A stretch of 64,000 nucleotides of DNA from Opitutaceae bacterium (GTDB lineage: Bacteria > Verrucomicrobiota > Verrucomicrobiia > Opitutales > Opitutaceae), in the NCBI GenBank assembly GCA_003164715.1, contig PLTZ01000013.1:1-64000 (forward strand), written 5' to 3'. The notes under the pieces were generated by a model. The model was given only the letters and a program-made list of their open reading frames with translations, searched no databases and had not been told where the DNA came from. Both the position numbers and the translations under genes were made by a program. Positions 1 through 8,313 of the stretch are shown in pieces (position 1 is the stretch's first letter; the number at the start of each line of letters is the position of its first letter).

Positions 1-10
1 TAACTTTGGG

Positions 11-580
11 TCAGGCGCGGTACCGGAACCAGGCGATCCCGAGGCCCGCGATGAGCCCGAGGAGGTGCCCGTCCCACGAGGTGCCGTCGCGCGCGGGGGC
101 GACGCCCGCCAGCATGCTTCCGTAGAAGAGAAGGACGCCGGCGGCGACGAGGAGGTCCGTCCCGGTCCTCGTGAACCAGGCGACCGCGAGCAGGTAGCCG
201 AGGAAGCCGAAGACGACGCCGCTCATGCCGACGTGCGCCGCCCGCCGCCCGAGAAGCCAGAGGAGGACGCCCTGCCCGAGCGCGATCGCCAGCGCGACTG
301 CCGGGAACTGCGCCTCGCCGCGGCGCAGCACGAGCGCCCCCAGGATGAGAAAGGGCGGCAGGTTGGCCGCAAGGTGCGAAAGGCTGGTGTGGACGAAGGG
401 CTCCGTGATGAGCCCGAGGAGGCCGGCCCCGGTCCTCGGCACAAGGGCGAGCTGCGCCGCCGCTCCCTTGGAGATCATCCCGATCAGGGTGCCGGCCACC
501 ATCGCCGTGGCCGGCCACGAGAGGTAGTACGACGGCGGCTCGGTGAAGAGCCGGGCGATGAGGCCGGTGACGTCGTCCAT
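11..580 (-). CDS. Rhomboid-family intramembrane serine protease
   Basis: A 189-residue, strongly hydrophobic protein with about six membrane segments, the size of a minimal bacterial rhomboid. The nucleophile motif GMSG is at residues 118-121 (Ser120). A matching histidine (His172) sits in the last helix, in the context WDGHLLG, and the H-x3-N element HLAAN is at 69-73. Members cleave membrane-spanning substrates inside the bilayer. The substrate cannot be told from the sequence. It stands alone at the left edge, on the same strand as the methyltransferase gene that follows but separated from it by 46 bases, so it may be the last gene of a longer transcript. Confidence 0.9.
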   Translation of the reverse strand: MDDVTGLIARLFTEPPSYYLSWPATAMVAGTLIGMISKGAAAQLALVPRTGAGLLGLITEPFVHTSLSHLAANLPPFLILGALVLRRGEAQFPAVALAIALGQGVLLWLLGRRAAHVGMSGVVFGFLGYLLAVAWFTRTGTDLLVAAGVLLFYGSMLAGVAPARDGTSWDGHLLGLIAGLGIAWFRYRA

Positions 581-626
581 GCCGCGAGCCTAGGGGGCGC
601 CCACCCGGGAGCGCAACCCGATGGGC

Positions 627-2282
627 TTAGGCTCCCAGGTACCGGCCGAGCGCGCGCCGGACCTTCTGCGCCAGGCGGGCTCTTCCCGCCGGCCTTCCTC
701 CGGTCACGGTCGCGGTGAAGCCCGCCTCCAGTTTTCGGAAGTCCTCCCAGTCCCTTCGCGTGATCACCACGCCGAGTTCCCGTCCGATCCTAGCGACCAG
801 GGATTTCTCCCCGGACTGCGATAGCTGGGGATTCAGGTCACGCATTCCCCGGACCTCGTTCAGCAGGTAGTGCGCGTTCCTGACCACGAGCACGTTCACG
901 CGGATCTCCTCCTTCCACACCCACTCGCTGTCGATGAACTCGCAGTCCCCGTCCCTCACGAAGGAGTTCGCCCAGCTGCAGTCGACATACCTGCCGTCCA
1001 CCATGAGCTCCCCCGACCTCATCGTGGCGACGGACCGGATCTTCCGCATCCAGAGGGCACACGGCTCGAACAGCTCGCCGAACGCGATCTTCCTTCGCTT
1101 CGCCTTCCGAAGCACCTGCATCTGCACGGACTCCGACCCCAGCCACGGCTCCTCGTACCCGTAAAGCTTTACGGCTCCGTCGGCGGAGACGCCGGAGCCC
1201 AGGCGGCGCTTTCGGACCCAGACGCTTCCGTCGGCGTGTTCCAGGATCCTCGCCTCGGTCTGGAATTCCTTGGTCCTGCGGTCGCTGAAGAGGACCCCCA
1301 GTCCCTCGAAGGCGACCTTGGAGCGCGATGCGTCGCCGGCGACGGTCAGGAACGAGTTCGCAAGGAGGTGCAGCATATTGTTTCGGGCGAGCTCCATGAG
1401 GACGAGCCTCTGGTCGAACACGGGGGTGCGCGCCTTTGAATAGTCGCGGGGGGCGAGGTTTCCGATCATTTCGCCCACGTTCACCTTGCCGAATGCGTCC
1501 TCGGAGAGGACGCAGGAGGGCAGCTTGTAGTCCGGGTACGGGAAAAAGAAGCGGACCGGGCCCAATTGCCTCGCCAGCCGGTCCCCGAGTTCCCTGTAGC
1601 CGAAGGTCCGGTGCAGGTCCTGGCGCGGATAGCCCTCCAGGCCGTCGAACACGATGTGGTTGTGGTCCTCCGCGCTTGACGCGAAGTATTTGAGTCCTAA
1701 CTGGTTCTCGATCGCCAGTACGACGGCGCCGCCGGGCGCCAGCATGCCCTTGAAGAGGCGCAGGACCGCGTCGTGCGGGTCGGCGCCGCCGACAAAGAGC
1801 TTCGAGTACTCGAAGACGCCGATGCAGAAGATGAGGTCGAAGCGGCAGCGGAAGCGGACGTCCTGAAACGGGGCGCCGAGGATGGAGACGTGGGGCATGT
1901 CCCGGGTGCGCAGGCGCGCGATCGCCGCGCGGGCGGGGCTCCCCTCCACCGCGACGACATCGTCAAATACCTCGCCCAGGTAGCGCGTGATGGCCCCGCA
2001 TCCGCACCCCACCTCGAGCACGCGGTCGGACCTGTTGAACGTGAATCCGCTCAGGAGCCGCGAGCGTTTTCGGGACAGGTGGTACTCGGTGACCCAGTCC
2101 CTGATGTGCCGCTCGAGCTCGTAGGAGTCTGAGCCCAGGTCCCCGGCCTTCCACAGGACATCGCGAAGGTATCGCTCCTGGGACTCGCCGTCCGAGTATG
2201 AGAATCCGTCCGGCCCGGGAATCCGCCAGACCGAGTCGGCGTCGAGCACAATATCATTATCCACCTTGTCGGGCAGGGACAT
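627..2282 (-). CDS. SAM-dependent methyltransferase with large C-terminal region
   Basis: A 551-residue protein. The N-terminal half is a class I SAM-dependent methyltransferase: motif I, EVGCGCGA, is at about residues 90-97, followed by an acidic residue (VAVEGS) that would bind the ribose, and a motif IV region FDLIFCIGVFEY. The C-terminal half (from about residue 300) is not a methyltransferase fold I recognise. It contains FIDSEWVW near residue 460, which resembles segments of proteins found in surface-polysaccharide loci. The neighbouring glycosyltransferase and deacetylase suggest that it modifies a glycan or glycolipid, but the substrate is unknown. It is divergent from the GT2 gene, sharing a 279-base upstream region. 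Confidence 0.8.
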   Translation of the reverse strand: MSLPDKVDNDIVLDADSVWRIPGPDGFSYSDGESQERYLRDVLWKAGDLGSDSYELERHIRDWVTEYHLSRKRSRLLSGFTFNRSDRVLEVGCGCGAITRYLGEVFDDVVAVEGSPARAAIARLRTRDMPHVSILGAPFQDVRFRCRFDLIFCIGVFEYSKLFVGGADPHDAVLRLFKGMLAPGGAVVLAIENQLGLKYFASSAEDHNHIVFDGLEGYPRQDLHRTFGYRELGDRLARQLGPVRFFFPYPDYKLPSCVLSEDAFGKVNVGEMIGNLAPRDYSKARTPVFDQRLVLMELARNNMLHLLANSFLTVAGDASRSKVAFEGLGVLFSDRRTKEFQTEARILEHADGSVWVRKRRLGSGVSADGAVKLYGYEEPWLGSESVQMQVLRKAKRRKIAFGELFEPCALWMRKIRSVATMRSGELMVDGRYVDCSWANSFVRDGDCEFIDSEWVWKEEIRVNVLVVRNAHYLLNEVRGMRDLNPQLSQSGEKSLVARIGRELGVVITRRDWEDFRKLEAGFTATVTGGRPAGRARLAQKVRRALGRYLGA

Positions 2283-2449
2283 GGTCGAAGGGCAGCAGGA
2301 GGGATGGGCCGGAACCGGCGCACGAGAGGTCGTGGCCTTCGTTCGGCTCCGGTCTTGTGTGACGCACCCGGGGCCAAAAGGGTTTGCGGAATATTGATTT
2401 TTTTCCCTGCTGCGTTCGGTGGTTTTGCGGGAGACCCGCTAAGGATTGC

Positions 2450-2459
2450 GGGGGGGGGG
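2450..2459. repeat. Run of ten G in a divergent intergenic region
   Basis: A perfect mononucleotide run of ten G lies between the divergent methyltransferase and GT2 genes, about 100 bases upstream of the GT2 start. A seven-T run (2398-2404) lies nearby. The rest of the 279-base spacer (2283-2561) shows no promoter pair I would defend. Poly-G tracts in upstream regions can vary in length by slippage and alter promoter spacing, but nothing in this single sequence shows variation. Confidence 0.6.
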
Positions 2460-2561
2460 CGCCATCAGCGGGGTCGGGGCCCAGGAGCTGAGAATTTTTG
2501 GATAAATCGTCAGGCGCGGAAACCTTTCCGGCACCTGATCGTCTCCCAAGGACGATTCATC

Positions 2562-3581
2562 ATGCTGAGTTGCCCCGCCCAGACATTGTCCCTTGACCCG
2601 GCCTGGCAACCAATTCGGCACGATGAACCGCCCCTGATCTCGATCGCGGTGCCGGCCTTCAACCGGCCGGCCATGCTTGAGGAGACGCTTGCGAGCATCG
2701 CCGCGCAGACGATCCGCGTGCCGATCGAGGTGATCGTCTGCGATGACTTGGGGATGGCGCAGACCCGCGAGGTGGCGGGGCGGTACGCATGGGGACCGGT
2801 GAGGTACTCGCCGAATCCCGAAACCCTCGGTGCGGTCGGCAACTGGAACCGGTGCCTCAGCATGGCGCGCGGCAAATGGGTCATGGTCCTGCACGAGGAC
2901 GACGCGCTTTATCCCTGGTACCTGGAATGCGTGCTTCCGCACCTGGCCGCCGGATCCGTCGCGGTGTGCACCATGACGTCCAGGGGCCCGGTCGTGCCGG
3001 AAGCCGAGCGCCCGGGCGCGGCGCCCCCCGCTGAGGACTATCCGCCCCGACATTTCCTGAAAAGCTCGATGACGCCGTTTCCCGGCGTCCTCGTGCGCAG
3101 GGACGTCGCCCTGCGCCTGGGCGGTTTCGACGAGCGCTGGGGCCCGATCGCGGACTATGAGTTCTGGTACCGCCTCGGCTGCGCCGGGCGGATCACGGTG
3201 GTCCGCGCAATTGGGGCGTTCTACCGGGTGGCGCCCGGCCAGTGGACCGAGCGGGTCTGGGCCCGGATGCTGGCGCTTACCCATCTCCTGCGCCTGAAGA
3301 TCGCCGCGGAGCAGTTTTCCGCGTATCCGCGTACCGGCCGCTGGCTGGCCCGGTTCTTCACCTACCGCAACGCGTGCTGCTACGCCCGCCGGTTCCGCGA
3401 GCGCCCGGCGATCCTGCAGCGGTGCCTCGCGCTCGGGCGCCTCCCGTTCGTGGGGCTGCCGAGCGGGTGGGTGTGGCAGGCGCTCAGGCTAGCGTCCCAT
3501 ACGAACCGGCAGCGCACGCCCGGGACGGGGACGGTCCCGGCAAGGGGATTCGAGGCGCCGACCACGGCGACAATGGCCTGA
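2562..3581 (+). CDS. Family 2 glycosyltransferase
   Basis: Encodes 339 residues with a GT-A fold: the nucleotide-sugar binding start ISIAVPAFNRP is at about residues 26-36, an acidic pair is in VIVCDDLG, and the metal-binding region is HEDDALY. I chose the ATG at 2562 because AAGGA (2548-2552) lies nine bases upstream and the homologous domain begins just after it. The open frame runs 86 codons further upstream without support. Family members transfer a sugar from an activated nucleotide to a glycan or lipid. The acceptor is unknown. The gene lies between a methyltransferase and a NodB-type deacetylase, which suggests a surface glycan or glycolipid. Confidence 0.85.
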   Translation: MLSCPAQTLSLDPAWQPIRHDEPPLISIAVPAFNRPAMLEETLASIAAQTIRVPIEVIVCDDLGMAQTREVAGRYAWGPVRYSPNPETLGAVGNWNRCLSMARGKWVMVLHEDDALYPWYLECVLPHLAAGSVAVCTMTSRGPVVPEAERPGAAPPAEDYPPRHFLKSSMTPFPGVLVRRDVALRLGGFDERWGPIADYEFWYRLGCAGRITVVRAIGAFYRVAPGQWTERVWARMLALTHLLRLKIAAEQFSAYPRTGRWLARFFTYRNACCYARRFRERPAILQRCLALGRLPFVGLPSGWVWQALRLASHTNRQRTPGTGTVPARGFEAPTTATMA

Positions 3582-3640
3582 GCGGCGGGAATGCCGGGAC
3601 CCGCACAGGAGCGGCGGCCTGGAAGCCCTATCTGATCGGA

Positions 3641-3659
3641 CGCCTCCGGGCGAGAGGCG
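3641..3659. terminator. Hairpin at convergent gene ends
   Basis: Perfect six-base stem CGCCTC / GAGGCG with a seven-base loop, in the 93-base gap between the convergent GT2 and deacetylase genes. There is no T-run on either side, so intrinsic termination is not certain. Confidence 0.35.
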
Positions 3660-3674
3660 CCGAGGCGGCCCGCA

Positions 3675-4460
3675 TCACCCGGCCGGCGGCAGGACGCACC
3701 GGTAGCCTTCCCGTGAAAGGTGCGCAAGGAGGCCGGCGATCACGTCCGTGCGGATCTTCGAATTCGTTCCCGATTCGTGGGTGAGGAGGATCGCGCCGGG
3801 TGCCACCTTCCGGATCAGCCGCCCCACCGGCCCGTCTGAGCTAGAACTCAAGGGTTCCAGGCCCCGGCCGCTCCACCCCACGTAGGTCAGCTTGCGCCGC
3901 GCAAGCACCCCGAACATGAACACGCTCTTGATTCCCGCGGGGGAGCGGAAGAAGCGCGGCCGAAGCCCCGCGGCCGCCTCGATCGCTCCGGAACAGGCGT
4001 CGATTTCCCGGGCGGTGCGCCCGGGTCCGGCGCACCAGAAGAAGGCGAGCGGATGGGTGTGCGTGTGATTGCCCAGCTCGTGCCCGCGGGCGGCGATCAT
4101 GCGCACCAGATCGGCGTGCCGGGCCGCCTTGACCCCGATCAGGAAAAATACGGCCTTGGCCTTGTGCAAATCCAGCAGGTCCAGGACGGCCGGCGTCGTT
4201 TTCGGGTCGGGACCGTCGTCGATCGTCAGGAAGACCTCCCGGCCCTGGGCGGCAAACCGCCTTGCCACCGGGCCCAGGCCCGAGGCGTTGGGGACCACCG
4301 TGTTCAGGGCAAGCCACAGCTCCGGGACCATGAACACCGCAAGGGAAAGAAGGGGGTAGTGGGGCCAGAGCCAGAGCAGGGGCACCTTCGACACGACGGT
4401 GATCCACCGGTAATGTCGAAAGGCCGCGCTCGGCGAGGCGGCATTAATCGTAGTCCTCAC
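3675..4460 (-). CDS. NodB-type polysaccharide deacetylase, membrane-anchored
   Basis: 261 residues. An N-terminal hydrophobic stretch (about residues 25-55) should anchor the protein in the membrane. It is followed by a NodB homology domain: the catalytic/metal motif TIDDGPD (Asp81, Asp82), the metal-binding NHTHTHP (His132, His136), RSPAG and a final LLTHES motif. Enzymes of this carbohydrate esterase 4 type remove N- or O-acetyl groups from glycans. The start used is GTG at 4458-4460, since no in-frame ATG precedes the conserved domain closely. It is divergent from the first acyl carrier protein with only about 52 bases between the starts, so the two units probably share a control region. 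A role in trimming a sugar on the cluster's product is inference. Confidence 0.85.
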   Translation of the reverse strand: MRTTINAASPSAAFRHYRWITVVSKVPLLWLWPHYPLLSLAVFMVPELWLALNTVVPNASGLGPVARRFAAQGREVFLTIDDGPDPKTTPAVLDLLDLHKAKAVFFLIGVKAARHADLVRMIAARGHELGNHTHTHPLAFFWCAGPGRTAREIDACSGAIEAAAGLRPRFFRSPAGIKSVFMFGVLARRKLTYVGWSGRGLEPLSSSSDGPVGRLIRKVAPGAILLTHESGTNSKIRTDVIAGLLAHLSREGYRCVLPPAG

Positions 4461-4512
4461 GAAGATTGAGCTTTATGCGGATATTGGAGTTTCTACCATC
4501 TTGATCCAGTCT

Positions 4513-4899
4513 ATGTCTCAGGCGAACCCCGTTCCGCCCCCGTCTGCAGCACCCGATCGAGACCCCAGGGGGAAACTGGGCCGTCTTCCTGCGGCTGCCC
4601 TTCGCAGCTATGACGAGTTCATGCAAACGGGAAGCGAGCAGGCGCTCGGAGTGCTTGTCGTCGAGGTGCTTAAATACTTCCTGGCGAAGAAGCTGGACCA
4701 GAAGGGCGAGGTCCGCTGGGTGGATAATGTGCGGCTGCTCGAGGAGCTGGGGTTCGATTCGCTGGCCACCATCGAGACGGTGTTCTTCTTCGAGGACCTT
4801 TTCCAGATTTCGGTCTCGAATGATGAAATCGCGAAGGTGAAAACCCTGGGGGATCTCCGGCGCTTCGTGCGGGACAAGCTCGAGTCTGCCAAAGCCTGA
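4513..4899 (+). CDS. Acyl carrier protein 1
   Basis: A 128-residue protein with a roughly 40-residue polar N-terminal extension before a standard four-helix acyl carrier domain. The phosphopantetheine attachment site is Ser83 in GFDSL. I used ATG 4513; a TTG at 4501 would add four residues. First gene of the plus-strand biosynthetic run, and its stop is one base from the ketosynthase start, so the two are translationally linked. It probably carries the growing aryl or acyl chain. The longer N-terminus separates it from the housekeeping fatty-acid ACP (usually about 80 residues). Confidence 0.88.
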   Translation: MSQANPVPPPSAAPDRDPRGKLGRLPAAALRSYDEFMQTGSEQALGVLVVEVLKYFLAKKLDQKGEVRWVDNVRLLEELGFDSLATIETVFFFEDLFQISVSNDEIAKVKTLGDLRRFVRDKLESAKA

Positions 4900-4900
4900 C

Positions 4901-6163
4901 ATGCCGCGGGCGGTCATCACGGGTATCGGGTTCATCACGAGCATCGGCAACAGCCGCACCGACGTCCTGCGCAGCCTGCGGGAGCTGCGCCACGGCTTCA
5001 AGACGGTTGAATTCCTCGGCAATCCTCGGATCCCCGTGCGCGTGGTGGGCGCGGTGGAGGGCTTCGAGACGGATTCCACCAACTGGCGCGACTGGCGCTA
5101 CCCCGAGCGCTACCGCTTCGGGCCGGAGGCGCTCCGGTCGGTTTCGCCGCACGGGCTCTATGCGCTGTGCGCCTGCGAGCAGGCTCTCGAGGACGCCCGC
5201 CTAGGCGCCGGAGACCTGGCGGACGGGGAGACCGGGCTCTTCTGCGCCTCGGCTGGCTCGCCCTTCCTCTTCTACCATTACCTGCGCCAGCAGGAGGAGG
5301 CGAGGGGGGAGCGCGGCAGCCCGATGGGGATGGTCTCGAGCATTGCGGGGACGCTGAACTTCAACCTCGCGGCGCACTACCACATCAGGGGCGCGGTCTG
5401 CGGGTTTGTCTCGGCCTGCGCGTCGTCGAGCCACGCGCTGGGCTACGCGATCGACGAGATCAGGCTCGGCCGCCAGAGGCGGGTGCTGGTTGTCGGCGCC
5501 GAGGAGACGCATGCCGAGACCGTGCTTCCGTTCGCGGCCATGAGGGCGCTCTCGGTCAATCCGGACCCCGGCTCGGCCTCCCGGCCCTTCGACCGGAGGA
5601 GGGACGGGTTTGTGAGCTCGGGCGGGGCCGCCGTCATGGTCGTGGAAGAGGCGGGCCTGGCCGCGGAGCGGGGAGCCCCCGTGTACGCCGAGCTCGCCGG
5701 TTGGGGCCAGGCCGGCGACGGGCACAATGTTGCGCTGTCACACCCCGAGGGCTCCGGGCTGGCGCAGGCCATGAGGCGCGCCCTCAGGGACGCGGCGACG
5801 CCCCCCGACGGGATCGACTACGTGAACGCCCACGCGACCTCGACGCCGGTGGGGGACCGCTCCGAGGCGGCCGCGCTCAAGGCGGTGTTCTGCGCGGGCG
5901 GCAGGCCCGCCATCAGCAGCACCAAGGCGCTCACCGGGCATGCGCTTTCCATGGCCGGCGTTCTGGAGGCCGCGATCTGCGCCCTGGCCGTAAGGGACGG
6001 CTTTGTCCCGGGCTGCGCCCACCTGGTGGAGCCGGATCCCGCCTGCGACGGCCTGCGCCTGCCGCTTGAGACCGTCGAGGCTCGGCCGCGGGCGGTCCTC
6101 AACAACAGCAGCGGCTTCGGAGGCAGCAACGTCTGCCATGTCCTCAAGCCCTTTCCCGCGTGA
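4901..6163 (+). CDS. Beta-ketoacyl-ACP synthase 1 (FabF-like)
   Basis: 420 residues, a full-length ketosynthase. The catalytic triad is intact: Cys173 in SACASSS, His311 in NAHATSTPVGD and His347 in TKALTGHALS. It catalyses decarboxylative condensation of malonyl-ACP with an acyl (or aroyl) thioester. The position directly after ACP 1 and before ACP 2 and a second ketosynthase matches the organisation of aryl-polyene loci, where dedicated FabF-type enzymes do the iterative elongation. Start ATG 4901 follows the ACP stop by one base. Ordinary fatty-acid FabF is less likely given the surrounding genes. Confidence 0.9.
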   Translation: MPRAVITGIGFITSIGNSRTDVLRSLRELRHGFKTVEFLGNPRIPVRVVGAVEGFETDSTNWRDWRYPERYRFGPEALRSVSPHGLYALCACEQALEDARLGAGDLADGETGLFCASAGSPFLFYHYLRQQEEARGERGSPMGMVSSIAGTLNFNLAAHYHIRGAVCGFVSACASSSHALGYAIDEIRLGRQRRVLVVGAEETHAETVLPFAAMRALSVNPDPGSASRPFDRRRDGFVSSGGAAVMVVEEAGLAAERGAPVYAELAGWGQAGDGHNVALSHPEGSGLAQAMRRALRDAATPPDGIDYVNAHATSTPVGDRSEAAALKAVFCAGGRPAISSTKALTGHALSMAGVLEAAICALAVRDGFVPGCAHLVEPDPACDGLRLPLETVEARPRAVLNNSSGFGGSNVCHVLKPFPA

Positions 6164-6213
6164 TCAGCACTTGCCCGGGACGGTCCCGTCGGGAATGATC
6201 CGTTGCTCCGAGC

Positions 6214-6492
6214 ATGCCCGACCCCCTGAACGCCCGCATCAAGACGATGATCGTCCAAACCCTTCGTTTGGAGGACATTGACCCTGCATCGATCAAGGAC
6301 GACGAACCGCTGATCGGGACGGGCCTTTCGATCGACTCGATCGACGCCCTCGAGCTCGTCGTGGCGCTCGAGAAGGAATACGGGATCAAGATCAAGAGCA
6401 GCGAGGAGTCGATGGTTGCGCTCTCGAGCGTCTCGGGGCTTGTGGCCTTCATCCGCCAGAAGGCGGATCCCTCCCGCCTGCCGCCGGCCTGA
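6214..6492 (+). CDS. Acyl carrier protein 2
   Basis: 92 residues, a standard-length acyl carrier protein. The attachment serine is Ser42 in LSIDSIDALE, followed by the acidic helix II that docks partner enzymes. It differs clearly from ACP 1 in length and in the DSID rather than DSLA motif, so the cluster keeps two distinct carriers. One may hold the starter and the other the extending chain, as proposed for aryl-polyene systems; that split is inference. The 50-base gap before it is one of the larger spaces in the run. Confidence 0.88.
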   Translation: MPDPLNARIKTMIVQTLRLEDIDPASIKDDEPLIGTGLSIDSIDALELVVALEKEYGIKIKSSEESMVALSSVSGLVAFIRQKADPSRLPPA

Positions 6493-6497
6493 CCGGT

Positions 6498-7640
6498 GTG
6501 TCGGACAGCGCCGCGCCGAAGTCCACCCCTTCCCCAATGGCCTTCTGCCCGGTCCAACTCGGCGCCCACGGATGCCTCACGGCGCTAGGGGACGCGGCGC
6601 AGACGCACGCCGCGCTCCTGCGAGGCGAGAGGGCTCTGTCCCTGGTGCCGGTCCACGGGAGCGCGGGAGGCGACCCGGTGCCGCTCGCCCTCCTGCCCGG
6701 GCGCAGCCTCGACGAGACGAGCCCGCCCTCGTGGCTCCCCGACGTGAAGCGGCTGATGCGCGGCTGCCCGGAAGCGCCCTGGGGCGGCGCGAGGCATCCG
6801 GTGTTCGTGACCAGCAGCAATTTCGGGGTGGGCAACCTGTACGAGTTCCGCCGCACCGCGCTCGCGTCCCACCTCGGCTACGGCACGCCCGAGGCCTGCG
6901 TCGGGTTCATCGGCCGGGAGCTCGGATGGGGGGGCAACGTTTCCATCGTCTCGCATGCCTGCGTTTCCGCGAACGTGGGCCTCGTTTTGGCGGCGCGCCA
7001 GGTCGCCTCGGGGCTCGCCGACCAAGCCCTCGTGTTCACCTTCGATTTCCTGAGCCCGTTCGTCGCCGGCGGGTTTCACGCCCTGAAGATCCTGAACTCG
7101 GAGTTCCCGGCGCCCTACCAGGCGCGGGCCACCGGCTCCATCGGCCTCGGGGACGGGGCGGCATTTGCCGTGTTGCGCAGACCCGGGACGGGCTGGATCA
7201 TCGCGGGCCAGACGCTGCACAACGAGATGCATCACTTCACGGCCTTTCCCCCCGACGGCGCCGGATTCATTGCGTGCATCGAGCCACTCGTGCGCCTGGC
7301 CTCGGGCAGGCGCCTCTGGATCAAGGGGCACGGCACGGGCACGCTTGATTCGGGCAGGCTTGAGGCCGAGGCGTTCGGCAGGGTAATGCCGTCCTGCCCG
7401 CTTGTCGGGTGGAAGGGAAGCATCGGCCACACGCTCGGCAGCAACGGCCTGGTGGAGCTCGCCGTTGCGGTGGAGTCGCTGCGCTCGGGACGGATTCCGG
7501 GGACGGTGGGCAGCGCAGCGCCGGCGTTCTCGGAGACGGTCGCCTTGGAACCGATCACCGACGGGTCGTTCGACGGGGTCCTTTGCGCGAGCAACGCCTT
7601 CGGCGGGGCGCATGCGGCCCTCCTCCTCTGCCATGCTTGA
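6498..7640 (+). CDS. Beta-ketoacyl synthase 2, divergent
   Basis: 380 residues from the GTG at 6498; an ATG at 6537 would remove 13 residues and still leave the whole fold, so the start is uncertain. It is a divergent thiolase-fold ketosynthase. The nucleophile region is SHACVSANVG (Cys155), with His278 in KGHGTGTLDS and His311 in GSIGHTLGSNG, so the Cys-His-His triad is formally intact even though flanking residues differ from FabF. It may pair with ketosynthase 1, or with the following factor, as a heterodimer. The last eight bases overlap the next gene, which indicates coupled translation. Confidence 0.83.
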   Translation: MSDSAAPKSTPSPMAFCPVQLGAHGCLTALGDAAQTHAALLRGERALSLVPVHGSAGGDPVPLALLPGRSLDETSPPSWLPDVKRLMRGCPEAPWGGARHPVFVTSSNFGVGNLYEFRRTALASHLGYGTPEACVGFIGRELGWGGNVSIVSHACVSANVGLVLAARQVASGLADQALVFTFDFLSPFVAGGFHALKILNSEFPAPYQARATGSIGLGDGAAFAVLRRPGTGWIIAGQTLHNEMHHFTAFPPDGAGFIACIEPLVRLASGRRLWIKGHGTGTLDSGRLEAEAFGRVMPSCPLVGWKGSIGHTLGSNGLVELAVAVESLRSGRIPGTVGSAAPAFSETVALEPITDGSFDGVLCASNAFGGAHAALLLCHA

Positions 7641-8313
7641 GGGTTACGTCAGCTACGTGGGCACCGACGATGCGGGCGGGGAGGACCCCGCCGCCACGCG
7701 TGCCCGGCTGCGGGCAGGACTCTCGCCGGGCTTCAGCCGCCGGGCCACCGTCCTCGGGCTCCTGATCGGCGGCGTCCTGCGCGGCGTGATGGAGCAGTGC
7801 GGCGGCACGACCGTCTACGCCTCGGCCTATGGCGAGACCCGCACCCTGGCGGACTTCCTCGACACGTTCCCGCACGAGAGCCCCACGCTTTTCCAGACTT
7901 CCATCCACCCGAGCGCGGTGCAGCAGGTCATGATCGAGCGAAAGCTGCCCATCCGGGAATACGTTCCCTTTGCCGGGGGCCCCTGCCTTGCGGCACGGGC
8001 CCTTTTGGCCGCGCTCCTTTCCCCCTGCGACCCGGTGGTGTTCTGTGGGGGCGAGGAGCGCGGGAGCTGGATGGCCGACATCGGCGTGGCGAGCGACAGG
8101 AGCTTCGCCTTCGCCCTTGCCCTAAGGAAGAGTCGGGACGCTTCGACGCTGGCCCGCCTGCGCCTGGAGCCGGCCGACGGGGACCCGGAGGCGCGGACCG
8201 GGAGCGCCCCGGGCGGGATGGCGTTCCCCGCCTGGTTCGACCTGCTGCACTCCCGCCGGAACTTCAACGGGACCGTGTCGGCCGAATGGCGGCTCGGATT
8301 GGAGTGGACGTGA
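7633..8313 (+). CDS. Ketosynthase-like chain-length factor
   Basis: 226 residues starting at the ATG inside the end of the preceding ketosynthase gene. The sequence resembles the short beta-ketoacyl synthase-like proteins (Ketoacyl-synt_2 type) found in aryl-polyene clusters: a TSIHPSA segment where an active enzyme would have its scaffold region, and FAGG plus an alanine-rich helix, but no recognisable Cys-His-His triad. Such proteins are thought to partner an active ketosynthase and influence chain length. The assignment rests on remembered family features and on position, so the function is probable rather than shown. Confidence 0.65.
   Translation: MLEGYVSYVGTDDAGGEDPAATRARLRAGLSPGFSRRATVLGLLIGGVLRGVMEQCGGTTVYASAYGETRTLADFLDTFPHESPTLFQTSIHPSAVQQVMIERKLPIREYVPFAGGPCLAARALLAALLSPCDPVVFCGGEERGSWMADIGVASDRSFAFALALRKSRDASTLARLRLEPADGDPEARTGSAPGGMAFPAWFDLLHSRRNFNGTVSAEWRLGLEWT

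Noticed and set aside
2304-2561. N-terminal extension of the GT2 gene to 2304
   Set aside because: The 86 extra codons show no protein-like pattern and include the ten-G tract; AAGGA at 2548-2552 supports the ATG at 2562.
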